Assembly (NCBI RefSeq): GCF_030406325.1
Contig: NZ_JAUEQY010000001.1
Coordinates: 62,001-126,000 of the forward strand
Length of the DNA: 64,000 nucleotides
Direction: 5' to 3'
DNA from: Actinomadura sp. DC4
Lineage (GTDB): Bacteria > Actinomycetota > Actinomycetes > Streptosporangiales > Streptosporangiaceae
Positions within the stretch are counted from its first letter, which is position 1, and every line of letters begins with the position of its first letter. The position numbers were made by a program, and so were the translations under genes. This document shows positions 10,898-19,900 of this stretch, one piece after another. The notes beneath the pieces are model-generated. The model saw only the letters and a list, made by a program, of their open reading frames with translations. It was not told where the DNA came from and did no database searches.

Positions 10898-11719
10898 ATG
10901 AGTAAGGCCGCTCGACAGCGGTCGGCCCGCGAGCGGCTGGCGGAAGAACGCAGGCGTCAGGCGCAGAAGCAGCAGCGGACGCGGAGACTGATGATCAGCC
11001 TCAGCGGGCTCGTCGTCGTGGCGCTGGCCGTGGTCATCACGGTGTACTTCGTCAACAAGAAGGACCCGAGCGCCTACTCGGGGGCGCTCGCGCCCACGAG
11101 CCGTCAGTCCGACGGGGCGATCCTCGCCGCCAAGCCGGGCGTCAAGGCCCCCAAGCTGGAGCTCTTCGAGGACTTCCAGTGCCCGATCTGCCATGAGTTC
11201 GAGAACGCCAGCGGCAGCACGATCAAGCGCCTCGCGGCCGAGGGCAAGGTCAACGTGCTGTACTACCCGTTCTGGCTGTTCAAGCAGCAGCCCGAGCCGA
11301 TCCGGGGCAACTCCCAGCGCGCCGCCAACGCCGCCCTGTGCGCCCCCGCGGACAAGTGGATCCAGTACCACGACGCGATCTACAAGCACCAGCCGGCGGA
11401 GGGTTCCAAGGGTTTCTCCAACAAGGACCTCATCGGCTGGGCCAAGGACCTCGGGTTCGCCACTCCGCAGTTCCAGCAGTGCGTGAACGGCAACCAGAAG
11501 CAGAGCCAGATCGACCAGATGACGAACTACGCCGAGCAGACCCGCAAGGTCACCGGCACCCCGACCGTCTTCTTGAACGGTCAGTCGCTGGACCTCAACA
11601 GCACCCTGCTCAACGCCAAGAACCTGGAGAAGGCGATCCTCGCCGCCACGCCGGCCGACGTCACGCCCAGCGCGTCGCCGACCGCCCCGGCGAGCCCGTC
11701 CGCCACACCCAAGAAGTGA
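10898..11719 (+). CDS. Membrane-anchored DsbA-like thiol oxidoreductase
   Basis: 273 residues: a basic, coiled N-terminal segment (1-30), one membrane helix (about 31-52), then an extracytoplasmic thioredoxin fold of the DsbA type. The redox site is CPIC in FEDFQCPICHEF near residue 96, and the cis-proline loop is TGTPTVFLNG near residue 223. A Ser/Pro/Ala-rich tail follows. It should oxidise or shuffle disulfides in exported proteins. AGAGGAG precedes ATG 10898. It is paired with the MauE-like gene upstream and followed by a strong hairpin. Confidence 0.9.
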   Translation: MSKAARQRSARERLAEERRRQAQKQQRTRRLMISLSGLVVVALAVVITVYFVNKKDPSAYSGALAPTSRQSDGAILAAKPGVKAPKLELFEDFQCPICHEFENASGSTIKRLAAEGKVNVLYYPFWLFKQQPEPIRGNSQRAANAALCAPADKWIQYHDAIYKHQPAEGSKGFSNKDLIGWAKDLGFATPQFQQCVNGNQKQSQIDQMTNYAEQTRKVTGTPTVFLNGQSLDLNSTLLNAKNLEKAILAATPADVTPSASPTAPASPSATPKK

Positions 11720-11732
11720 CGAGAAGGTGAAG

Positions 11733-11772
11733 GTGCCCGCGGCCCGCCGGGCGAACCGGCGGCCGCGGGCAC
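11733..11772 (+). terminator. Strong hairpin terminator after the DsbA-like gene
   Basis: An 18-base arm starting GTGCCCGCGGCC (11733) pairs with an arm ending GGCCGCGGGCAC (11772) with one bulged base and a short GCGAA loop. No T-run follows. Confidence 0.75.
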
Positions 11773-11826
11773 TTCGCCACCTGATCGTCATCGACCCGTC
11801 TCTCACAGCCGGTAATGTCACTTCTC

Positions 11827-12936
11827 ATGCAGCAGCCGCTCGCCTCAATACCCAGCCCCTCGCAAGGGGTCGTCCACCTCGGGCCCCTGCCCCTCCGCGG
11901 ATACGCCCTGATGATCATCCTCGGGGTCATCGTCGCCGTCTGGCTCGGCGAGCGGCGCTGGACCGCACGGGGCGGCGCCGCCGGCACCGTCGTGGACGTC
12001 GCCGTCTGGGCGGTCCCGTTCGGCCTGGTGGGCGGCCGTCTCTACCACGTCATCACCGACTACCAGCTCTACTTCGGCAAGAACTGGCATCCCGTCGGCG
12101 CCCTCGAGGTCTGGAACGGCGGCCTCGGCATCTGGGGAGCGATCGCCGCCGGCGCGCTCGGCGCCTACATCGGCTGCGCACGCCGGGGCGTGTCCCTGCG
12201 CACCTTCGCCGACGCGGCGGCGCCCGGCATCGCGCTGGCGCAGGCGCTCGGCCGCTGGGGCAACTGGTTCAACCAGGAGCTGTACGGCCGCCCGACCAAG
12301 CTCCCGTGGGCGGTCAAGATCGATCCGGCGCACCGCCCGCCGAACACCCCCGACATCGGCACCTACCACCCGACGTTCCTGTACGAGTCGCTGTGGTGCG
12401 TGGGCGTGGCCCTGCTGGTCATCTGGGCGGAGAAGCGGTTCCGGCTCGCGTACGGCCGCACGTTCGCGCTGTACGTCGCGGCATACACCGTCGGCCGCGC
12501 CTGGATCGAGTGGCTGCGCGTCGACTCGGCCCACCACATCCTCGGCCTGCGCCTCAACGACTGGACCTCATTGATCGTCTTCCTCGGCGCGGTGGCCTAC
12601 CTCTACGTCTACCGCGACCGTACGACCATCCCCGAGGGGGCGACGGGACCGGTCGCCGACACCGGTGACGCGCCCGCCGCCGAGACCGACGGAGACGAGA
12701 CCCCCGGCACGGAGCCGGAGAAGGCCGCCGAGACGGCCCCCGCGGCCGGGGCGGACGACGCACAGGAGCCGCCCGGCGACGCGCCGGACGACGAGACCGA
12801 CGGCGAGCCGGAGGAGAAGGCCGAGACCGAGCCGGAGACCGTGGCCGAGGACAAGGACGAGGACAAGGACGAGGAAGACGGCGATGGACGGGCGAAGGCC
12901 TCGACGGGTGTCGAGCCCGGCGAGGGAAAGTCCTGA
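11827..12936 (+). CDS. lgt: Prolipoprotein diacylglyceryl transferase with acidic C-terminal tail
   Basis: Transfers diacylglycerol from phosphatidylglycerol to the lipobox Cys of prelipoproteins at the cytoplasmic membrane. The seven-helix core spans about residues 20-262 and shows the signature GRWGNWFNQELYG and the motif VWNGGLGIWG. Residues about 268-369 form a roughly 100-residue Asp/Glu/Ala/Pro-rich tail absent from the E. coli enzyme. ATG 11827 is preferred to ATG 11815 because TAATGT (11813-11818) is a -10-like box eight bases upstream. Likely clients here include the livJ product and the lipoprotein at 35944. Confidence 0.96.
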   Translation: MQQPLASIPSPSQGVVHLGPLPLRGYALMIILGVIVAVWLGERRWTARGGAAGTVVDVAVWAVPFGLVGGRLYHVITDYQLYFGKNWHPVGALEVWNGGLGIWGAIAAGALGAYIGCARRGVSLRTFADAAAPGIALAQALGRWGNWFNQELYGRPTKLPWAVKIDPAHRPPNTPDIGTYHPTFLYESLWCVGVALLVIWAEKRFRLAYGRTFALYVAAYTVGRAWIEWLRVDSAHHILGLRLNDWTSLIVFLGAVAYLYVYRDRTTIPEGATGPVADTGDAPAAETDGDETPGTEPEKAAETAPAAGADDAQEPPGDAPDDETDGEPEEKAETEPETVAEDKDEDKDEEDGDGRAKASTGVEPGEGKS

Positions 12937-12940
12937 TCGC

Positions 12941-13672
12941 GTGAGCACGATCGAGGGCGCCGCCGCGAGCGGCCGCCCGGCGGAGATCCACCACGAGCAC
13001 CGCGACGTGACCGGCGGGTGGCTGCGCCCGGCCGTGTTCGGCGCGATGGACGGACTGGTCTCCAACTTCGCGTTGATCGCAGGCGTGGCCGGCGGGCGCG
13101 TCCACCACCAGGTGGTCGTGCTCACCGGCCTCGCCGGGCTGGCGGCCGGGGCGTTCTCGATGGCGGCGGGGGAATACATCTCCGTCGCCTCCCAGTCGGA
13201 GCTCGCCCAGGCCGAGATCGAGGTCGAGCGGCGCGAGCTGGAGCGCCGGCCCGAGGCCGAGGAGCTCGAGCTCGCCCAGTTGTACGAGGCGCGCGGCCTG
13301 GAGCCCGCGCTGGCCCGCGAGGTCGCCCGGCAGCTGTCGCGCGACCCCGAGGAGGCGCTCGGCATCCACGCCCGCGAGGAGCTCGGCGTCGACCCGGGCG
13401 ACCTGCCCTCGCCGGTCCTGGCCGCCGGATCCTCGTTCCTGTCCTTCGCTGTCGGCGCGTGCCTGCCCGTGCTCCCGTATCTCCTCGGCGCGACGAACAT
13501 CTGGCCCGCGGCGGCGCTCGCGGCGGTCGGGCTGTTCACCGCCGGCGCCCTGGTGTCCCGGGTCACGGCGCGGTCGTGGTGGTACGGCGGGCTGCGGCAG
13601 CTCGCCCTCGGCGGTCTGGCCGCCGTCATCACTTTCGCGGTCGGATCACTGATCGGTACGAACAGCGTCTGA
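12941..13672 (+). CDS. VIT1/CCC1-family iron or manganese transporter
   Basis: A 243-residue member of the vacuolar iron transporter family. Helix 1 carries FGAMDGLVSNFALIAG and helix 2 carries GAFSMAAGEYISVASQ, both family hallmarks with metal-binding Asp, Glu and Met. A charged, Glu-rich cytosolic insert (about residues 85-150) matches the metal-binding domain between helices 2 and 3, and three more helices follow. It probably moves Fe2+ or Mn2+ out of the cytosol. GTG 12941 lies four bases after the lgt stop, so it is probably transcribed with lgt. Confidence 0.9.
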   Translation: MSTIEGAAASGRPAEIHHEHRDVTGGWLRPAVFGAMDGLVSNFALIAGVAGGRVHHQVVVLTGLAGLAAGAFSMAAGEYISVASQSELAQAEIEVERRELERRPEAEELELAQLYEARGLEPALAREVARQLSRDPEEALGIHAREELGVDPGDLPSPVLAAGSSFLSFAVGACLPVLPYLLGATNIWPAAALAAVGLFTAGALVSRVTARSWWYGGLRQLALGGLAAVITFAVGSLIGTNSV

Positions 13673-13751
13673 CGTGCGTGAACGACACCGCCGTCCATCC
13701 GGTGCCCGCGGGCGGCATGGCGATATGGCCTTGCCAGGGTCGGACGTTCGC

Positions 13752-13757
13752 TAAGCT
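13752..13757 (+). promoter_or_regulatory. Candidate -10 box for the gene at 13766 (leaderless)
   Basis: TAAGCT ends eight bases before GTG 13766, and there is no Shine-Dalgarno sequence. The same TAAGCT recurs at 15711 and at 10302 before other genes in this region. Confidence 0.45.
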
Positions 13758-13765
13758 CACCGCTC

Positions 13766-14542
13766 GTGAGTGAGACTGGTTACGACGACGGTGCCGAGGA
13801 GCGGCCGACCTCGCGCAGGCGCCGCCCGACGCGACGCAAGTCCAACCGCGGTCTTCTGATCATCGCTGGTGCGGCGCTGGCCGTCGTTCTCGTGGTGGTC
13901 GTCGTCGCGGTGGTGGCCTTGGGCGGTGGCGACGGTAAGAAGAGCCAGGCGGCGGCCGCCGCACGAGTGTCGCCGAAGGTGTACGTCAACACCCCGGCCA
14001 ACTCACTGGTCGACAAGCTCAACCAGCGCAGCAAGGACAAGCGCCCGCTCAACAAGAGCGAGGTCTTCGGCGGCGACGCCAAGGCCGTCAGCCACGGCGC
14101 CTACCACTTCACGCTGGTGGGCTCGGAGCTGTCGGACTGCGCCTCGGCCACCTGGGGCGAGGAGCTCCAGAACGACCTGCGCAAGTTCGGCTGCACCCAG
14201 GTCGCGCGCGGCGCGTACGTCACCCAGGACAAGAAGTACCTCGGCCAGTTCGTCGCGATGAACCTCGACCAGCTCCAGGGCGCCGAGCAGATCGTCCGCG
14301 ACCTCGACCCGAACAGCAGCGCCGGCTTCGTCTCCCCGCTGAGCGCCGCGGGCACCGAGAACTTCGGCAGCGGCTTCAGCGCGGCCTACAGCCAGTCGTT
14401 CGGCCACTACGTGGTCATCAGCTGGGTCGAGCGTGCCGGCGGCGCGCCGCCGCAGACCATGAACGAGCTGCTGGACGCCAGCATCGCGATCGAGCGGGCC
14501 GACGACTTCGTCTGGGAGCGCCTCGTCCTCGTCGGAGGGTGA
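13766..14542 (+). CDS. Membrane-anchored protein of unknown function, paralog 1 of 3
   Basis: 258 residues: an Arg/Lys-rich cytosolic start (1-28), one membrane helix (about 29-52), then an extracytoplasmic domain of about 170 residues. I do not recognise the family. The same outer domain occurs in the next two genes. Shared features are a PL(N/T)xxxVFG-like motif, Cys125 and Cys143 with exactly 17 residues between them, GCTQxxRxxY, an LDP motif, and SFGHYVVISW near the C-terminus. The two cysteines probably form a disulfide. GTG 13766 fits a leaderless start. The stop is four bases before the next gene. Confidence 0.8.
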   Translation: MSETGYDDGAEERPTSRRRRPTRRKSNRGLLIIAGAALAVVLVVVVVAVVALGGGDGKKSQAAAAARVSPKVYVNTPANSLVDKLNQRSKDKRPLNKSEVFGGDAKAVSHGAYHFTLVGSELSDCASATWGEELQNDLRKFGCTQVARGAYVTQDKKYLGQFVAMNLDQLQGAEQIVRDLDPNSSAGFVSPLSAAGTENFGSGFSAAYSQSFGHYVVISWVERAGGAPPQTMNELLDASIAIERADDFVWERLVLVGG

Positions 14543-14546
14543 CGTA

Positions 14547-15659
14547 GTGGCCGGCCGATCCAGGTCGCGCAGGCGCCGCGGCCCCACCGAGCATCCGGAG
14601 GCCGCCAGGGGACCGGAAGGTCCCCCGGGCTACGACGGCGGCTACGGAAACGGCTACGACAACGGGTACGGCTACAACGGCGGCCATGACGCCGGCTACA
14701 ACGGCGGCTACCAGGTCCCTCAGGGGTACGAAGAGCCCCAGGGGTACGAAGAGCCGCAGAGGTATGAGGAGTACGAAGAGGCTCCCGGGCACGACGGCCC
14801 AGAAGGACCCCCACGCGGCCGGCGCGGTCGAAACCGGCGGCCCGGCCGTCAGCGTGACCGGCAGCCCGGCCGCGAGTCCAACGGCCCGCCCGACAGGCAG
14901 CCTGGCCGGCAGCCCAGCGGACGGCCTGGCCAACGAATGGGGTCACTCCCGCCGATCGCCTACTTCGCCGCCGCCGGCGTGCTCGTTCTCATCGCCGTCG
15001 TGGCCGCGGCGGCCGTGATGGTCCTCGGCAAGAGCGGCGGGGGCGGCGGGCACGCGTCGGCGCCGGACGTGAAGGACGTCCGCAGCGAAGGGCCGGGCGC
15101 GTCCGCGTACTCCCAGGCGGGCTCCACGGCCGCCTTCGCCCCGATCGCCGATCGTGCCAAGGACGCCAAGCCCCTGACGCCGGCGCAGGTGTTCGGTACC
15201 AAAAAGATCACAGATGCCGACGCCAAGGCGGCCCTGAGGCTGACCGCCTCCCGCCTCGACTCCCACTGCACGGAGGCCGTCTGGGGCACGCGGCTCGCCG
15301 GCCGGCTGGCGGAGGGCGGCTGCACCCAGGCCGCCCGTGCCGTCTACACCGACAAGCACTTCGCGGCCCTCGTGACGATCTTCAACCTGGCGAACGCCCA
15401 GGCGGCCGACCGGGTCGTCGCGGAGGCCGACCCCAGGTCAGGCAATGGTTTCCCCCTCGCCCCGCCCCGTTCACCGGCCTTCGGCCTGGCCTTCAGCACG
15501 GCGCGCGGCGTCGCGATGGGCCACTACGCGGTGATCACCTGGGTGCAGCGCACCGACGGCGGCGGCGACGAGAGCGACGCCGCTCTGCTGTCGCTTCTGG
15601 TGACGACGGGACGGCCGAACGCCGTTCTCGTACGGGCGACCGGATCGTCCTCGCACTGA
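14547..15659 (+). CDS. Membrane-anchored protein of unknown function, paralog 2 of 3
   Basis: 370 residues. The cytosolic N-terminal part (1-132) is low complexity: Tyr/Gly-rich repeats (about 28-75) with QGYEEP units, then an Arg/Gln/Pro-rich stretch. A membrane helix spans about 136-160. The outer domain (about 195-365) matches paralog 1, with Cys241 and Cys259 again 18 positions apart, GCTQAARAVY, ADP and MGHYAVITWVQR. GGAGGG lies seven bases before GTG 14547, and the gene starts four bases after paralog 1 ends, so they share a transcript. Function unknown. Confidence 0.8.
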   Translation: MAGRSRSRRRRGPTEHPEAARGPEGPPGYDGGYGNGYDNGYGYNGGHDAGYNGGYQVPQGYEEPQGYEEPQRYEEYEEAPGHDGPEGPPRGRRGRNRRPGRQRDRQPGRESNGPPDRQPGRQPSGRPGQRMGSLPPIAYFAAAGVLVLIAVVAAAAVMVLGKSGGGGGHASAPDVKDVRSEGPGASAYSQAGSTAAFAPIADRAKDAKPLTPAQVFGTKKITDADAKAALRLTASRLDSHCTEAVWGTRLAGRLAEGGCTQAARAVYTDKHFAALVTIFNLANAQAADRVVAEADPRSGNGFPLAPPRSPAFGLAFSTARGVAMGHYAVITWVQRTDGGGDESDAALLSLLVTTGRPNAVLVRATGSSSH

Positions 15660-15759
15660 CGGCGCAGGGATCGTCCGCACGGATCCCGGCAAAGGTCGCG
15701 AACCTCGTTCTAAGCTTTACCTGTTCACCGATGAGCGGTGTCCCCCCGAGGAGATCGAG

Positions 15760-16788
15760 ATGAGCTACCCGTACCCACCTATGCCCGGGCAGCCGCCCTC
15801 CGGAGGCCAGCCCGGTGGCTGGGGCGCCCCCCAGCCGGACGGGTACGGCCAGCCGGGAGGGTACGGCCAGCCGGACGCCTACGGACAGCCGGGCGCGTAC
15901 GGCCAGCCCAGCCCCTACGGTCAGCCCGGCGCATACCCGCAGCCGCCCGCGCAGGCCTGGCAGCCGGAGATGCCGGGCGGCCCGATGGGACCGCCGCCGA
16001 TGGGGCCGCCCCCGAAGAAGAGCAGCGCCGGGCTGATCATCGCCGTGATCATCGGTGCGCTGGTCCTGGTCGGCGGCTCGCTCGGCGGCGCGTACTTCCT
16101 GGCCGCGAGCGGGGGCAGCGACGACGATCCCTCGGCGAGCAGCACGCCCTCGTCCGGGTCCTCCTCGACGTCACGCCCGCCGGTCGCCTCCGGCGGCGGC
16201 CAGAACAAGCCGGTGACCTACAACTCGATGAAGTCCTGGTCGCTGTGGAACTCCCTGAACACCGCGAGCGGTGACAGCAAGCCGCTGACCCTGGATGAGG
16301 TCTTCGCCGACGACGAGGCCAAGGCGTACAAGGACACCTCGGACAGCACCGTCTTCAACGTCCAGGGCAACGGCCGGCTCGACTCCGACTGCGGAAGCAC
16401 GGTCTCGGGCCCGGCGCTGAAGACCGCGCTGCAGGGCTACGGGTGCACCCAGGTCGTACGCGCCGCCTACGTCTCGGCCGACCAGCGCTGGGTCGGCCAG
16501 CTCGCGATCTTCAACCTCAGGGACGTGACCTCGGCGAACGCCTTCCTGGACGACCTGGACCCCAAGTCCGGCAAGGGCTTCTTCGTCCCGGTGACCGGGC
16601 CCGCGCCGGTCGAGAAGTTCGGCTCCGCGACGACCGGCGCCGAGAGCGGCGCGTACGGCCACTTCGTCGTCGTGGGCTGGGCCGGACGCGTCGACGGCGG
16701 CGAGACCAGCTCGTACGGGATCGACACGATCAGCCCGAGCAGCTCGGTCCAGCAGGCCGGCAAGCAGTTCCTGTTTCACCGGAATTAA
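15760..16788 (+). CDS. Membrane-anchored protein of unknown function, paralog 3 of 3
   Basis: 342 residues. The N-terminal region (1-88) is made of Tyr-Gly-Gln-Pro repeats (GYGQP and AYGQP) and Pro-rich sequence, followed by a membrane helix (about 91-115), a Ser-rich linker (118-150) and the shared outer domain (about 153-340). Cys211 and Cys229 keep the same 17-residue gap; GCTQVVRAAY, DLDPKSGKGF and YGHFVVVGW are conserved. GAGGAG precedes ATG 15760, and a TAAGCT box at 15711-15716 gives it its own promoter. The Tyr/Gly/Gln/Pro-rich cytosolic tail could mediate self-association or scaffold binding; this is speculation. Confidence 0.8.
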   Translation: MSYPYPPMPGQPPSGGQPGGWGAPQPDGYGQPGGYGQPDAYGQPGAYGQPSPYGQPGAYPQPPAQAWQPEMPGGPMGPPPMGPPPKKSSAGLIIAVIIGALVLVGGSLGGAYFLAASGGSDDDPSASSTPSSGSSSTSRPPVASGGGQNKPVTYNSMKSWSLWNSLNTASGDSKPLTLDEVFADDEAKAYKDTSDSTVFNVQGNGRLDSDCGSTVSGPALKTALQGYGCTQVVRAAYVSADQRWVGQLAIFNLRDVTSANAFLDDLDPKSGKGFFVPVTGPAPVEKFGSATTGAESGAYGHFVVVGWAGRVDGGETSSYGIDTISPSSSVQQAGKQFLFHRN

Positions 16789-16875
16789 AAGGGATAACTA
16801 CGTATTGAGACTAGATGGGCACCGCTGGGTAAGTTTCGCGATCATGTCGCGTCGGGGATGAAACAGACAGTGCTG

Positions 16876-16881
16876 TAACCT
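16876..16881 (+). promoter_or_regulatory. Candidate -10 box upstream of gltB
   Basis: TAACCT lies in the 168-base gap before gltB and would give a leader of roughly 70 bases. I could not find a convincing nitrogen-regulator (GlnR) site in the gap. Confidence 0.3.
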
Positions 16882-16956
16882 CTAGTCACCGCAGCAGGGC
16901 CAACGTCGTCCCGGACTGCACTGATGAAGGAGCAGAACGAGACGACGGGAGGGTTG

Positions 16957-19900
16957 ATGGTGACTGCTGCCATGACTCCGGGCCAGCGACGCGTCGAGCG
17001 TCAGGGCTTGTACGACCCCGCCAACGAGCACGATGCCTGTGGTGTGGGCATGGTCGCTGATCTAGCCGGGCGAAAGAGCCACGACATCGTGGTGAAGGCC
17101 TTGACCGTCCTGCGCAACCTCGATCACCGCGGCGCCAAGGGCGCCGAACCCGACGACGGTGACGGGGCGGGGATCCTCACGCAGATCCCCGACGAGCTCT
17201 TCCGCGAGGCCACGGGCTTCGCGCTTCCCGAGGCCGGCGCGTACGCCGCCGGGATCGCCTTCCTGCCGGCCGACCAGGCCGAGCGCGCCGAGACGGTCGC
17301 GACGATCGAGCGGATCGCCGCAGAGGAGGGCCTGAACGTCCTGGGCTGGCGGCACCTGCCCTATGACCCGGACTTCTGCGGGCCGACCGCACGCCGCGTC
17401 ATGCCGCACTTCGCCCAGCTCTTCCTGAGCGCCGAGAGCGGCGCCCGCGAGCTCGAGCTGGACCGCATCGTGTTCTGCGCGCGCGAGCGCATCGAGCAGG
17501 ACGCCAAGGTGTACTTCCCGAGCCTGTCCAGCCGCACGATCGTCTACAAGGGAATGCTGACGACGCCGCAGCTGGAGCCGTTCTTCCCCGACCTGTCCGA
17601 CCGCCGCTTCACCAGCGCCATCGCGCTCGTGCACTCGCGGTTCTCCACCAACACGTTCCCGGCGTGGGAGCTGGCCCACCCGTACCGCTTCATCGCGCAC
17701 AACGGCGAGATCAACACGGTCAAGGGCAACCGGAACTGGATGCGGGCCCGCGAGGCGCTGCTGAGCTCCGACGTGCTGCCCGGCGACCTGTCGCGGATCT
17801 TCCCGGTCATCGACATCGAGGCCAGCGACACCGCCTCGTTCGACGAGTGCCTGGAGCTGCTCCACCTCGGCGGCCGGTCGCTCGCCCACTCGGTGCTCAT
17901 GATGATCCCCGAGGCGTGGGAGAACCACGCGGAGATGGACCCGGCACGTCGGGCGTTCTATGAGTTCCACTCCACGCTCATGGAGGCCTGGGACGGCCCG
18001 GCCAGCGTGACCTTCACCGACGGCACGATCGTCGGCGCCGTGCTCGACCGCAACGGGCTGCGCCCGGGGCGCTTCTGGGTCACCGACGACGGGTTCGTCG
18101 TACTGGCCAGCGAGGCCGGCGTGCTCGACATCGAGCCGTCCAAGGTCGTCCGCAAGGGCCGCCTGCAGCCGGGGAGGATCTTCCTCGTCGACACCGCGAA
18201 GGGCCGCATCGTCGAGGACGACGAGATCAAGGCCGAGCTGGCCGCCGAGCACCCGTACGCCGAGTGGCTGCACGCCGGGCTGATCCGTTTCGAGGAGCTC
18301 CCGCGGCGTGAGCTGCGGGCCGTCTCCGAGCTCGGCGACGGGCGGCGCCCGACCCACGAGACGCTCGTCAAGCGCCAGCAGGTCTTCGGCTACACCTCCG
18401 AAGAACTCAAGATCATCCTGTCGCCGATGGCCAGGAACGGCGCCGAGCCGATCGGATCGATGGGCACCGACACGCCCCCGGCCGTGCTCTCGGACCGCTC
18501 GCGGCAGCTCTTCGACTACTTCAAGCAGCTGTTCGCCCAGGTCACCAACCCGCCGCTGGACGCCATCCGCGAAGAGCTGGTGACGAGCCTGCAGTCGACT
18601 CTCGGCCCCGAGGCCAACCTGCTCGCACCCGGGCCGCACTCGTGCCGCCGGCTCGTGCTGCCCACGCCGATCCTCGACAACGAGGAGCTGGCCAAGGTCA
18701 TCCACCTCAACGATGAGGGCGACCTGCCCGGGTTCGCCCCCCACGTCGTGTCCGGCCTGTACGACGTGACCGGCGGCGGAACCGCGCTGGCACACCGGCT
18801 GGAGGAGATCTGCGACGAGGTCTCGGCCGCGATCAAGAACGGCGCGCGCACCCTGATCCTGTCCGACCGGGGCGCGAACGCCTCGCGGGCACCGATCCCG
18901 TCGCTGCTGTTCACCGGCGCCGTCCACCACCACTTGATCCGGGAGAAGACCCGGACCCGCGTCGGCCTGGTGGTCGAGACCGCCGACGCCCGCGAGTGCC
19001 ACCACATGGCGCTGCTCATCGGGTACGGCGCCTCGGCGGTCAACCCGTACCTCGCCATCGAGACGGTCGAGGACCTCGTCGAGGTCGGCGACCTGGCCCT
19101 GGACCGCGCGACCGCGGTGCGCAACCTGGTCAAGGCGTACGGCAAGGGCGTCTTGAAGATCATGTCCAAGATGGGCGTGTCCACGGTCGCCTCCTACACC
19201 GGCGCGCAGATCTTCGAGGCGATCGGCCTCGGCGCCGAGGTCATCGACGAGTGCTTCACCGGCACCACCTCCCGCCTGGGCGGCGTCGGCTTCGACGTGC
19301 TCGCCGAGGAGGTCGCCCAACGGCACCGGCGGGCGTACCCGCCGGGCGGCAACGCCGCCACCCACCGCGTCCTGGACGTCGGCGGGGAGTACCAGTGGCG
19401 CCGCGAGGGCGAACACCACCTGTTCAACCCCGAGACCGTCTTCAAGCTGCAGCACGCCACCAGGACCCGCCGCTACGAGGTCTTCAAGGACTACACGGCG
19501 CTGGTCGACGAGCAGGCGGCGCGGCTGATGACGCTGCGCGGCCTGTTCGAGCTGCGCGAGGGCGCCCGCCCGGCCGTCCCGCTCGACGAGGTCGAGCCGG
19601 TCGAGTCGATCATCAAGCGGTTCTCCACCGGGGCGATGTCCTACGGCTCGATCTCCGCCGAGGCGCACGAGAACCTCGCCATCGCGATGAACCGCATCGG
19701 CGGCAAGTCCAACACGGGCGAGGGCGGCGAGGACCCCGAGCGGTTCACCCCGGACGACAACGGCGACCTGCGCCGCTCGGCGATCAAGCAGGTGGCCTCG
19801 GGCCGGTTCGGCGTGACGTCGGAGTACCTCACCAACGCCGACGACCTGCAGATCAAGATGGCGCAGGGCGCCAAGCCCGGCGAGGGCGGCCAGCTCCCGG

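Noticed and set aside
16789-16956. A possible GlnR box upstream of gltB (GTAAC then GTCAC)
   Set aside because: The half-sites are five rather than six bases apart and the second does not match the GAAAC half-site.
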